A DNA stretch of 33,694 nt from Thermoplasmata archaeon (GTDB lineage: Archaea; Thermoplasmatota; Thermoplasmata; Halarchaeoplasmatales; Halarchaeoplasmataceae): the NCBI GenBank assembly GCA_003551065.1, contig PULU01000071.1:1-33694 (forward strand), read 5' to 3'. The notes beneath the pieces were generated by a model. The model was given only the letters and a program-made list of their open reading frames with translations, was not told the origin of the DNA and did not search any database. Positions within the stretch are counted from its first letter, which is position 1. Every line of letters starts with the position of its first letter. The position numbers and the translations under genes are program-made. Shown here piece after piece: positions 25,731 through 33,694 of the stretch.

Positions 25731-26531
25731 ATGCTGTTCGTAGTTCTGGTAAAACAAGTTCCCGATACGACTGAGGTGGAAGTGGATGAAGAAACTGGTA
25801 CTATAATCAGAGAAGGAGTCCCTTCGGTACTCAACGCCTTCGACGAGTTCGCGCTGAACGAAGCTATAGATTTAAAAGAGAGGATGGACGAGGATGTCGA
25901 GATAATAGCGGTCAGCATGGGCCCACCACAAGCTAAAGATGCACTTAAGAAATGCCTTGCCATAGGAGCCGATAGTGCTATTCTTCTCACAGACCGTGTT
26001 TTCGCAGGAGCCGATACTTGGGCTACAGCAGTCACCTTGGGTAGAGCTGTGAAGAAAATAGGGGATGTCGATGTTGTTTTTGCGGGCCAAGAAGCATCAG
26101 ATGGGAACACAGCCCAGGTGGGGCCTGAAGTCGCTGCTCAGTTAGGTATCTCCCAATTGACTTTCGTCGCGGATATCGAGAAAGTGGATAAAGAAAGTGG
26201 CCATATAATCTGTAAAAAGGAAACGGATGAGGGTCACGTGAGGATAAAAGCAGAGCTGCCTGCCGTTATTGCTTGTATGCCTGAACCTGGATTTGAACCA
26301 AAGATACCCAACGTTCGGGACATAATGAAAGCTAAAAAGAAATCCCTCGATGAGTGGACATTCGAGGATCTAGGTGGAGATGAAGAGGAATACGGTCTAG
26401 ATGGATCCGAGAGTGTTGTGATTAGAACTTATTCTCCTCCTCCAAAAGGTGAAGGTATCAAGATAGAGGAAAAACCGGAGATCGCTGCTGAAAAGATCAT
26501 CGAGTTCATGGAAGAGGAGGGTTTACTATGA
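25731..26531 (+). CDS. etfB: Electron transfer flavoprotein beta subunit
   Basis: VLVKQVPDTTEVEVD, SVLNAFDEFALNEAI, VSMGPPQAKDALKKCLAIGAD, FAGQEASDGNTAQVGPEVA. Confidence 0.94.
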   Translation: MLFVVLVKQVPDTTEVEVDEETGTIIREGVPSVLNAFDEFALNEAIDLKERMDEDVEIIAVSMGPPQAKDALKKCLAIGADSAILLTDRVFAGADTWATAVTLGRAVKKIGDVDVVFAGQEASDGNTAQVGPEVAAQLGISQLTFVADIEKVDKESGHIICKKETDEGHVRIKAELPAVIACMPEPGFEPKIPNVRDIMKAKKKSLDEWTFEDLGGDEEEYGLDGSESVVIRTYSPPPKGEGIKIEEKPEIAAEKIIEFMEEEGLL

Positions 26532-27730
26532 TCATCATCGATATAGAGACTTGTACTGGCTGTGAGAAATGTCTGAAAGTTTGTCCAGTTGATGCATTGG
26601 AGATGGAAGATGGAGTGGCTAAACTGATAGAAGAGCTCTGTATCTCATGCAGTGCGTGTGTAACGGCCTGTCCCGTTGATGCCATCGAACCCGAATTGAA
26701 AGCTCAAAGGGCTGATTTTTCAGAATACAATGGTGTATGGGTATTTGCAGAACAGCACGAAGGTAAACTAAAGGCTACTGGACCACAATTACTTGGGAAA
26801 GGTAGAGAATTAGCAGATGAACTCGGTGAAGAACTCTGTGCAGTCCTTTTAGGACATGATGTTAAGGGTCTAGCAGATGAATTAGGGTCTTATGGCGCTG
26901 AGAAAGTTTACGTTGTAGAGGATAAATCCTTGAAGGGATACACAACTGAAGCATATACCACTGCCCTGACCACATTGATATCAAGATATAAACCAAGTGT
27001 TTTCATATACGGTGCCACCCATCTAGGTAGAGATCTAGCTCCATCCGTTGCGGGACACGTAGGTTTGGGACTGACAGCTGACTGTACCGGACTTTCCATA
27101 AAGGAAATCGAGGGACAGAAAGTACTACTTCAGACGAGGCCAGCTTTCGGTGGAAATGTCATGGCAGATATCGTCTGCCCCAATACAAGACCACAGATGG
27201 CAACCGTTAGACCACACGTTATGGAACCTATGGAGCCAGAACCCGGTAGAGATTACGAGTTGATCGAAGAAAAAGTGAAGATCGATCCGGATTCGATAAG
27301 CACTGAGATCTTAGAAGTTTTAGAAGCTGAGGATAAAGGGGTTTTACCTGTTGAAGAAGCAGATAGGATCGTATCCGGTGGTAGGGGAGTCGGGAATTGT
27401 CAAGAAGACTTCGAGTTACTTAGAGAATTGGCTGAAGAGCTTGATGCTGCCGTAGGATGTAGTAGGCCTATCGTTGAAGAAGACATAATGCCAAAATGTC
27501 ACCAGGTCGGTCAGAGTGGGAAAACGGTTTCACCGGATCTTTACATCGTTTGTGGTGTATCCGGTGCCGTTCAGCATCGAGTCGGTATCAGAGGTGCTAA
27601 GAGGATCATCGCCATCAATAAAAACTCAGATGCACCTATATTCGATATGGCAGATCTGGGTATAGTTGGGGATCTTAGAGAGATAATTCCTCTTCTCGTG
27701 GAGAGGTTAAGGAAGAAGAAAAGCGAGTGA
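26528..27730 (+). CDS. etfA: Electron transfer flavoprotein alpha subunit with N-terminal 2x[4Fe-4S] ferredoxin domain
   Basis: CTGCEKCLKVCPVDAL and CISCSACVTACPVDAI, then an ETF-alpha FAD domain (VGCSRPIVEEDIMPKCHQVGQSGKTVSPDLYIVCGVSGAVQH). ATGA overlap with etfB. Confidence 0.95.
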   Translation: MIIIDIETCTGCEKCLKVCPVDALEMEDGVAKLIEELCISCSACVTACPVDAIEPELKAQRADFSEYNGVWVFAEQHEGKLKATGPQLLGKGRELADELGEELCAVLLGHDVKGLADELGSYGAEKVYVVEDKSLKGYTTEAYTTALTTLISRYKPSVFIYGATHLGRDLAPSVAGHVGLGLTADCTGLSIKEIEGQKVLLQTRPAFGGNVMADIVCPNTRPQMATVRPHVMEPMEPEPGRDYELIEEKVKIDPDSISTEILEVLEAEDKGVLPVEEADRIVSGGRGVGNCQEDFELLRELAEELDAAVGCSRPIVEEDIMPKCHQVGQSGKTVSPDLYIVCGVSGAVQHRVGIRGAKRIIAINKNSDAPIFDMADLGIVGDLREIIPLLVERLRKKKSE

Positions 27731-27735
27731 TCAGG

Positions 27736-28947
27736 CTAGAATAAGAATATCGCACCCGATATCACCGCCCATAACGAGATAGATATTACAAGTAAAACTG
27801 CAGGTTTCCAGATGTGTTTATAGAACTCTTTGAGGTTTATACCAAAGTACTCAACGGTCAATATAATACACAAATGAATAGGACTCATGAGATATCCCAG
27901 GAAAAGAAATAGATAGAGCACACCGACAGTTCTCACCGAAACTGTTGAGATCAAAGGGAGAAGTACAGGCACTCCGATGCCAGCAGCACTGGGTAGATGA
28001 CCTATAAAGATCCCTATGGCTAAAGCTACTATTATAACCACAAGGAATATCGGGATGTGGTTTTGAAGAGAACTCACCGCAGGTTCAACGCCGTTCGTTC
28101 TTTCAACTATACCCTTGAAAAGCATTATACCATAGGCCGCAAATACAAGATTATAAGACAATCCTTCTTTTAACTTAGAAGCCATATTAGATAGACAATA
28201 TCTGTCCCTATTCTGTAGCAACATGAATAATATCGCTACTACAAGTGTGATGTAGAATGGGATGCCAAATATGATATTCAACCCTAAGGCTATTATTATA
28301 GGTAGAAATTCTCTAACGAGTATAAATGGATCAAATTTTAAATCTTCAGATATCACTGGTTTTATTCCACCTAAACCCCATATGAATCCGGAGATCAGTT
28401 GTATCGCAAATATGGGAGTATTGTATATGGCTATCCGATACAAACTGACACCAGAATGACGCGAAGCTAGTATCAATCCTAAGGAAAGGGGATATATAGA
28501 GAACCAAATATGTCTGAACCACCAGTTAAGGAATGTTTTGTGAACCTGATCTACTTTCAATTGATCGCCTTCGTCATCTATCATCGGTGCTGTAACCAAT
28601 GCTCCTCCTGGCATGGGCATCAGTCCAAAGATCGCGGGTATAGATGTGATCACCATCCTTCTATCTGGATATACTCCCCTTAACTCTTTTATCATCCTCA
28701 TGACCTGTCCAGAATCACTGTAAAGGAAGCCAAGAAAAGCTATCATATTGATTATCAATATCAACTCGATGGTTTCAAATTCTAAAGAAATTTCAAACAG
28801 CCAGTTCAATCCTTCTAATGACGGATTAGACAGAGCTAACAATACTCCGACAGCTATTAGAATAGAGTATCCGAATCCAACTTTTTTATAAATCAAAGTG
28901 CCCAGGACCACGAAGGCGATCAGTACTCCTATCAAGGACTGCATCAT
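27736..28947 (-). CDS. DUF401 family membrane protein (putative permease)
   Basis: About 10 TM segments, LMPMPGGALVTAPMIDDEGD and SAAGIGVPVLLPLIS motifs, YLMSPIHLC. Confidence 0.85.
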   Translation of the reverse strand: MMQSLIGVLIAFVVLGTLIYKKVGFGYSILIAVGVLLALSNPSLEGLNWLFEISLEFETIELILIINMIAFLGFLYSDSGQVMRMIKELRGVYPDRRMVITSIPAIFGLMPMPGGALVTAPMIDDEGDQLKVDQVHKTFLNWWFRHIWFSIYPLSLGLILASRHSGVSLYRIAIYNTPIFAIQLISGFIWGLGGIKPVISEDLKFDPFILVREFLPIIIALGLNIIFGIPFYITLVVAILFMLLQNRDRYCLSNMASKLKEGLSYNLVFAAYGIMLFKGIVERTNGVEPAVSSLQNHIPIFLVVIIVALAIGIFIGHLPSAAGIGVPVLLPLISTVSVRTVGVLYLFLFLGYLMSPIHLCIILTVEYFGINLKEFYKHIWKPAVLLVISISLWAVISGAIFLF

Positions 28948-29052
28948 CTACACTCAAAAGCAGGATGATTTAAAACCTTACTCTTATTTACTCACATTTA
29001 AAAAAAGAGGCGAAACTGTTATATTTGAACTCTAAATTATTATAGATGTAAT

Positions 29053-30141
29053 ATGACAATTGACCCTATTTGGTTTTTGATCATAGTGATAGTTGTTCTT
29101 GTGGGTTTTTCAGCGGGTATCCTTTTCTATTTAGAAAAAACCAAAGATAAACGTGTATCTAAAAAAAGAAAAGCTTCAGGTTTGGATCCAGAAGACGCGG
29201 CTTATAATAAAGTAAAAAGCACAAAAAGTATAGCAAATGTGATGAGAAGGAGTGGAAAAGATACATCAGATGCTGAAGTGATCCTTGAAAGAGCTGAGAT
29301 GGCTTTAGAATCTGGTGATCATTCTAGAGCTTCCTCTTTAGCCGATGAGGCTAAGTCCAAATTGGAAAAGGCAACCGGTGCTAGTAAAGCTTCCGTAGAT
29401 CATGAGGATAGATCCATGACTGAAGATGATGAATCAAAGATGAAAAAGGCCTACACCCTCGAAGAAATTGACAAAATAGATGTCGAAGAGGATACCGAAG
29501 AATTCGAAGCTAAAAGTGAGGAACTAAGAAAACAGAAAGAGAGGATCCAGAATCTACCAGAAAATTATTTAGAATCTAAATTCGAAATACAGCAGGCCAG
29601 TGATATGTTGGAAGAAGAGGGGGGAGATTTAGAAGCAGAAGAACTCCTTGAAAAAGCTAAGATAAGTTTCGACGAGGAAGATTATACTGAAGCCTTGAGA
29701 TTATCGCTGAAATGTAAAAAGACAATAGATGAAGATAAAGCTGGACTAATAAAAGTTCAAAAGATCGGAAAAAAAGAACCTATTTCAAAAACAGGTGAAC
29801 CCCAGAGACCTGATGAAATAAAAAAAGATACTGTCGTAAAAAAGATAGGTGAAGAAGAACAAGCAACAGGTAAAACCGAGATGGGCCGGATAACCACTCC
29901 TAGTTGTCCAGATTGTGGTTACGTGGGTGAAGAGGGAGATAAGTTCTGTCCTAAATGTGGTAACGAGATGATAACATCAGATTCATGTCCTTCATGTGGT
30001 AGTGACGTCGATGAAGAAGCTAATTTCTGTCCAAAATGTGGACAAGAACTATCATCAATTACATATGAGTGTCCAGAATGTGATAGTGAAGTCGATGATG
30101 ATGTTAAATTCTGTCCCTCGTGTGGTCTACAGTTCGCTTGA
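29053..30141 (+). CDS. N-terminally membrane-anchored protein with coiled-coil region and three C-terminal zinc ribbons
   Basis: TM IWFLIIVIVVLVGFSAGILFYL; CPDCGYVGEEGDKFCPKCG, CPSCGSDVDEEANFCPKCG, CPECDSEVDDDVKFCPSCG. Confidence 0.8.
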   Translation: MTIDPIWFLIIVIVVLVGFSAGILFYLEKTKDKRVSKKRKASGLDPEDAAYNKVKSTKSIANVMRRSGKDTSDAEVILERAEMALESGDHSRASSLADEAKSKLEKATGASKASVDHEDRSMTEDDESKMKKAYTLEEIDKIDVEEDTEEFEAKSEELRKQKERIQNLPENYLESKFEIQQASDMLEEEGGDLEAEELLEKAKISFDEEDYTEALRLSLKCKKTIDEDKAGLIKVQKIGKKEPISKTGEPQRPDEIKKDTVVKKIGEEEQATGKTEMGRITTPSCPDCGYVGEEGDKFCPKCGNEMITSDSCPSCGSDVDEEANFCPKCGQELSSITYECPECDSEVDDDVKFCPSCGLQFA

Positions 30142-30142
30142 C

Positions 30143-30937
30143 TTAGATTTTATCGTTTTCTAAAAGATACTCTGTAATTTCGTTAATCTGTTCAGGCGTT
30201 AGGTTACCGACTCTTCTATCATCATATGGAACATCTTCTAATCCTTTTATATTGAAACCTGTTTTCAAAGCATTCCGTATCATCTTTCTTCTGTAATTGA
30301 AGAGCTCTCTAACAACAACAGTAAAAATCCTAGGATATCTCAGCTCAAAATCAGGTTCTCGAGGTATCAATTTTACGACAGTAGCATTTACTCTAGGTCT
30401 TGGATAGAAACATTCTTTAGAGATGTCGAATAATTTTTCTACATCTGCGAATGTAGAAGTCATGACAGACAAGCGGGAGTAATTTTCTTCCCCTGGTTGT
30501 GCGATCAATCTATCAGCATATTCCTTCTGATAGGTGAGAACGCCTAGTTCGAAATCTTGTTCTAAGACCTTAAAAGTGATCGGTGATGATATCGAGAAAG
30601 GTAGATTAGATACTATTTTATCGAAATAAGGAAGATCGATTTCAAGAACATCATCATTTATAATGGTCAAATCTTTTTTAGTCTTGTATTTTTCTTGTAG
30701 ATGACTGTAAATTTTTTCATCTTTTTCGACTAATATGAGTTCTCCTACTTGGTTTACCATCCTGTCTGTTAGCATCCCTAATCCAGGTCCGATTTCTAAC
30801 ACGACTTCATCTTCAGATATATCCGCTGAAATTACGATCTTATCGGCTATATTTTCATCGATCAAAAAATTCTGCCCTAATGTTTTGGTAGGTGTTATAC
30901 CTATTTTTCGTAGCTTATATCTTAAGTCGCTGTGCAT
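30143..30937 (-). CDS. ksgA: 16S rRNA (adenine(1518)-N6/adenine(1519)-N6) dimethyltransferase
   Basis: LGQNFLIDENIADKIV, VLEIGPGLGMLTDRM, VSNLPFSISSPITFKVL, FYPRPRVNATVVKL. Confidence 0.96.
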   Translation of the reverse strand: MHSDLRYKLRKIGITPTKTLGQNFLIDENIADKIVISADISEDEVVLEIGPGLGMLTDRMVNQVGELILVEKDEKIYSHLQEKYKTKKDLTIINDDVLEIDLPYFDKIVSNLPFSISSPITFKVLEQDFELGVLTYQKEYADRLIAQPGEENYSRLSVMTSTFADVEKLFDISKECFYPRPRVNATVVKLIPREPDFELRYPRIFTVVVRELFNYRRKMIRNALKTGFNIKGLEDVPYDDRRVGNLTPEQINEITEYLLENDKI

Positions 30938-31015
30938 ATTATGCTAAATCCTATAGCAATATAAATCAAACTGAACCGAGGCAAATGATGTATTCCTGCC
31001 TCCCGATTTTAGAAT

Positions 31016-31279
31016 CTATTCCATACTTATATTTTCCATTACCACGACATCTCGGACGGCCTTCATACCTTTGAACGGTAAGACCAATCGTCCCTCAGCA
31101 TCTGTATCGAACAATCGAGGTTCGATTTCCTCTGCTGGTGTTACTAGTACATGTTCCATATCTCCTGTCTCGGTATTAACAACGAAATTATCGATCATAC
31201 CGAGTATCTGGCCGTCGTTCGTCATCACGGTCTTACCTCGTAGTTCGGTCACGAATTTTTTCATATCTAGTTCCTCCAT
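31016..31279 (-). CDS. PRC-barrel domain protein
   Basis: ELRGKTVMTNDGQILGMIDNFVVNTETGDMEHVLVTP...LPFKGMKAVRDVVVM. Stand-alone 82-87 aa PRC barrel. Confidence 0.88.
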   Translation of the reverse strand: MEELDMKKFVTELRGKTVMTNDGQILGMIDNFVVNTETGDMEHVLVTPAEEIEPRLFDTDAEGRLVLPFKGMKAVRDVVVMENISME

Positions 31280-31303
31280 TTATTGCAAATGAGCTTTATT
31301 TCA

Positions 31304-33508
31304 TTACCTGTATAATCCAACCCCATTATAATCTTTCTTCTTTCTCAAGGTCTTCTGCATCATATCTTCGATCTCTTCATACATATCCAATACTTCTTCA
31401 TCAACTGATGGTATGGAACCTTCTATCACTTCTCTGAAGTATTCTGTTTTTACTTTTTTGCTTCTTTCTTTGATAGCCAATAAACCAGCTTCTCTACATA
31501 TCGCTTCGATGTCTGCTCCTACATACTGATCGGTCATAGATACCAGCCAATCTAGGTTAACATCATCAGCCAAAGGCATATGCTGTGTGTGGATCTCGAA
31601 GATCTCTCTCCTTGCTTTTCTATCTGGAATCGAAATATTCAAAGTAAAGTCGAATCTTCCAGACCTAAGTAAAGCAGTATCGATCCTATCCGGTCGATTG
31701 GTAGCGGCTAATACGATTATACCAGAGTTAGGTTCGATACCATCAAAACTGGTAAGTAACTGATTAACAATTCTATTGGTGACATTTTCTTGACCGTCAC
31801 CACCTCTTTCCGGAGCTAATGCATCTATTTCGTCTAAAAAGATAACAGATGGTGCAGCTTGACGAGCCTTTTTAAAGATCTCGCGTATCGCTTTCTCGCT
31901 TTCACCGACCCATTTTGACAGTATCTCTGGACCCTTTATAGAGATGAAATTGGCGCCGCTCTCATATGCCACTGCCTTAGCTAACATGGTCTTACCGGTT
32001 CCTGGAGGCCCATAGAGAAGTATGCCCTTCGGGGGGGATATCCCCATCTTGGTGAATGATTCTGGTTCCTGGATCGGCCTTTCTACTGCATCACTCAATC
32101 TTTCTTTTATCTCCGTGAGTCCTCCTATATCTTTCCAGGATACTTCTGGGATCTCAACCATTATCTCCCTTAAACTACTAGGTTCTATCTCCCTTAATGC
32201 GTTCTGAAAGTCCTTTAAGTTGACTTCCATCCTTTCTAATATATTACTGGGTATAGGTTCATCTAGATCGAACTGAGGCGTATATCTCCTCAATGCTCTC
32301 ATGGCAGCTTCCTTAGCAAGTGATTCTAGATCCGCTCCGGCAAAACCGTGAGTCATCTCCGCCAGTTTATCTAGATCAACATCATCTGAGATAGGCATAA
32401 CCCTTGTATGGATCTGGAGGATCTCCTTTCTACCTGTTTTATCGGGTAGCCCTATCTCTATCTCCCTATCGAACCTTCCGGGTCTTCTGAGGGCTGGGTC
32501 GATAGCGCTTTCCCTATTAGTAGCTGCGATGACGATGGTCTCCCCTCGTTGTGTCAATCCATCCATCAATGTCAGGAGTTGAGCGACGACCCTTCTTTCA
32601 ACTTCTCCTTTAACGTCGTCTCTTTTAGGGGCGATGGAATCCAATTCATCTATAAAAATGATCGAAGGAGATTGCTCTTCAGCTTCTTCGAATTTCTCTC
32701 TTAACTTCCCCTCACTCTGGCCATAATATTTGGACATTATCTCCGGTCCCTGAACTGAAAAGAAATTTGCACCAGCCTCGTTGGCTACGGCTTTTGCGAT
32801 CCAAGTTTTACCTGTACCCGGCGGTCCATATAGTAACACACCTTTAGGTGGATCTATACCTAGTCTATCGAACATTCTGGGATGTTTTAGAGGTAATTCT
32901 ATCATCTCCCTGACCCTTTCCAATTCATCATCTAGACCACCAACATCTTCATATGTCACTTTGGTAGCGTTGATTATCTCGGATTCACTGACTGGTTCGT
33001 CCTTGACGACCACTTCGGTTTCTTGTATGACCTCTACTGGTTCGATGGGGTTGGTAGTTATTACGATAAATGGAACACTCCCCCCCATCAGTGCTATACC
33101 AGGAACAACTATTGCATCGCCTGCCATGACTGGCCTATCCAATAATCTTTTTTTAACATACGACTCTATCCCTTCCCCGAATCTCAATCGATTTCCCTCT
33201 TCTATGACCGGTGCTATAACGATCTTCTTAGCTGAACTAGTTTTAACTTTTTTTACCTTGACTTTTTCTCCAAGAGATATCTTCGCGTTTTTTCTGACCA
33301 GTCCATCTATCCGGATTATCCCCTTTCCTTCGTCTTCTGAATGGAGTCTAAATATTTTAGCGACAGTATCCTTCTCACCTTTGATCATCAAAACGTCGCC
33401 GACGTCCACATCTAGTTCCATCCTCGTCTTTGGACCGATCCTGGCTCTGTTCCTTCCCACGTCTTCCTGGGGAGCTTCTTTTACAGTCAAAACTATCTCG
33501 TCAGACAT
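31304..33508 (-). CDS. CDC48/VCP-like AAA+ ATPase
   Basis: N-domain plus two AAA modules: [30 protein letters not shown] and [30 protein letters not shown]; Walker [15 protein letters not shown] / [16 protein letters not shown]. Confidence 0.98.
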   Translation of the reverse strand: MSDEIVLTVKEAPQEDVGRNRARIGPKTRMELDVDVGDVLMIKGEKDTVAKIFRLHSEDEGKGIIRIDGLVRKNAKISLGEKVKVKKVKTSSAKKIVIAPVIEEGNRLRFGEGIESYVKKRLLDRPVMAGDAIVVPGIALMGGSVPFIVITTNPIEPVEVIQETEVVVKDEPVSESEIINATKVTYEDVGGLDDELERVREMIELPLKHPRMFDRLGIDPPKGVLLYGPPGTGKTWIAKAVANEAGANFFSVQGPEIMSKYYGQSEGKLREKFEEAEEQSPSIIFIDELDSIAPKRDDVKGEVERRVVAQLLTLMDGLTQRGETIVIAATNRESAIDPALRRPGRFDREIEIGLPDKTGRKEILQIHTRVMPISDDVDLDKLAEMTHGFAGADLESLAKEAAMRALRRYTPQFDLDEPIPSNILERMEVNLKDFQNALREIEPSSLREIMVEIPEVSWKDIGGLTEIKERLSDAVERPIQEPESFTKMGISPPKGILLYGPPGTGKTMLAKAVAYESGANFISIKGPEILSKWVGESEKAIREIFKKARQAAPSVIFLDEIDALAPERGGDGQENVTNRIVNQLLTSFDGIEPNSGIIVLAATNRPDRIDTALLRSGRFDFTLNISIPDRKARREIFEIHTQHMPLADDVNLDWLVSMTDQYVGADIEAICREAGLLAIKERSKKVKTEYFREVIEGSIPSVDEEVLDMYEEIEDMMQKTLRKKKDYNGVGLYR

Positions 33509-33561
33509 CTAATTCTCCAGATATAAGAAATCAAAACTTTATTAAAGATTTTTCGTCGAGT

Positions 33562-33694
33562 TCAGAAATTTAATCTTACATCTAATCTTTCAGAGACCTC
33601 TGCTTCGTTACCGTGTATGTCTTCCATCCGGAATGCTATATCTGTATGTCCCTCCCCTACCTCAATTTCTCCGAGATCAAAACGGTATTCATGC
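33562..33694 (-). CDS. C-terminus of a protein running off the window (beta-rich, Ig-like appearance)
   Basis: Open minus-strand frame not in the ORF track: ...HEYRFDLGEIEVGEGHTDIAFRMEDIHGNEAEVSERLDVRLNF-stop. Confidence 0.55.
   Translation of the reverse strand, partial: HEYRFDLGEIEVGEGHTDIAFRMEDIHGNEAEVSERLDVRLNF

Noticed and set aside
32781-33512. 243-aa plus-strand ORF opposite the CDC48 gene
   Set aside because: Antisense shadow of a strongly conserved AAA+ gene; Ser/Thr/Pro-rich low-complexity translation, no family motif.

Overview
The window looks like an archaeal chromosome segment, probably from a Thermoplasmatota-like anaerobic, peptide/amino-acid-fermenting lineage. That placement is inferred from gene content (L15e, NOG1, CDC48, NosD-repeat secreted proteins) and was not tested. 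The left half is a catabolic neighbourhood: a truncated PepD-like M20 dipeptidase, a divergent SHMT-like PLP enzyme, an Asp/Glu/hydantoin-racemase-family protein, a glycyl radical enzyme of HypD-like appearance with its activase, and two paralogous M29/NicX-like metalloenzymes flanking that pair. The middle holds an L15e gene with a structured leader, NOG1, an FKBP with an acidic tail, a 1592-aa secreted protein with a subtilisin domain nested between NosD-type beta-helix segments, and three tRNA genes: Arg-CCT, Met-CAT, and Val-TAC with a 19-nt bulge-helix-bulge intron. The right half has an F420/flavodiiron-type flavoprotein, a half-size ferritin-like protein, DUF72, SDR, CDF transporter, an acyl-CoA dehydrogenase/EtfB/ferredoxin-fused EtfA operon, DUF401 permease, KsgA, a PRC-barrel protein and CDC48. 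The most unusual non-coding signals are around the tRNAs. The tRNA-Arg gene is preceded by a broken duplicate of its own 5' end folded into two nested palindromes. Both the tRNA-Arg and tRNA-Met leaders carry 9-11 nt perfect complements to the body of their own tRNA, each overlapping the 3' arm of a leader hairpin. No CRISPR array, IS element or rRNA was seen.
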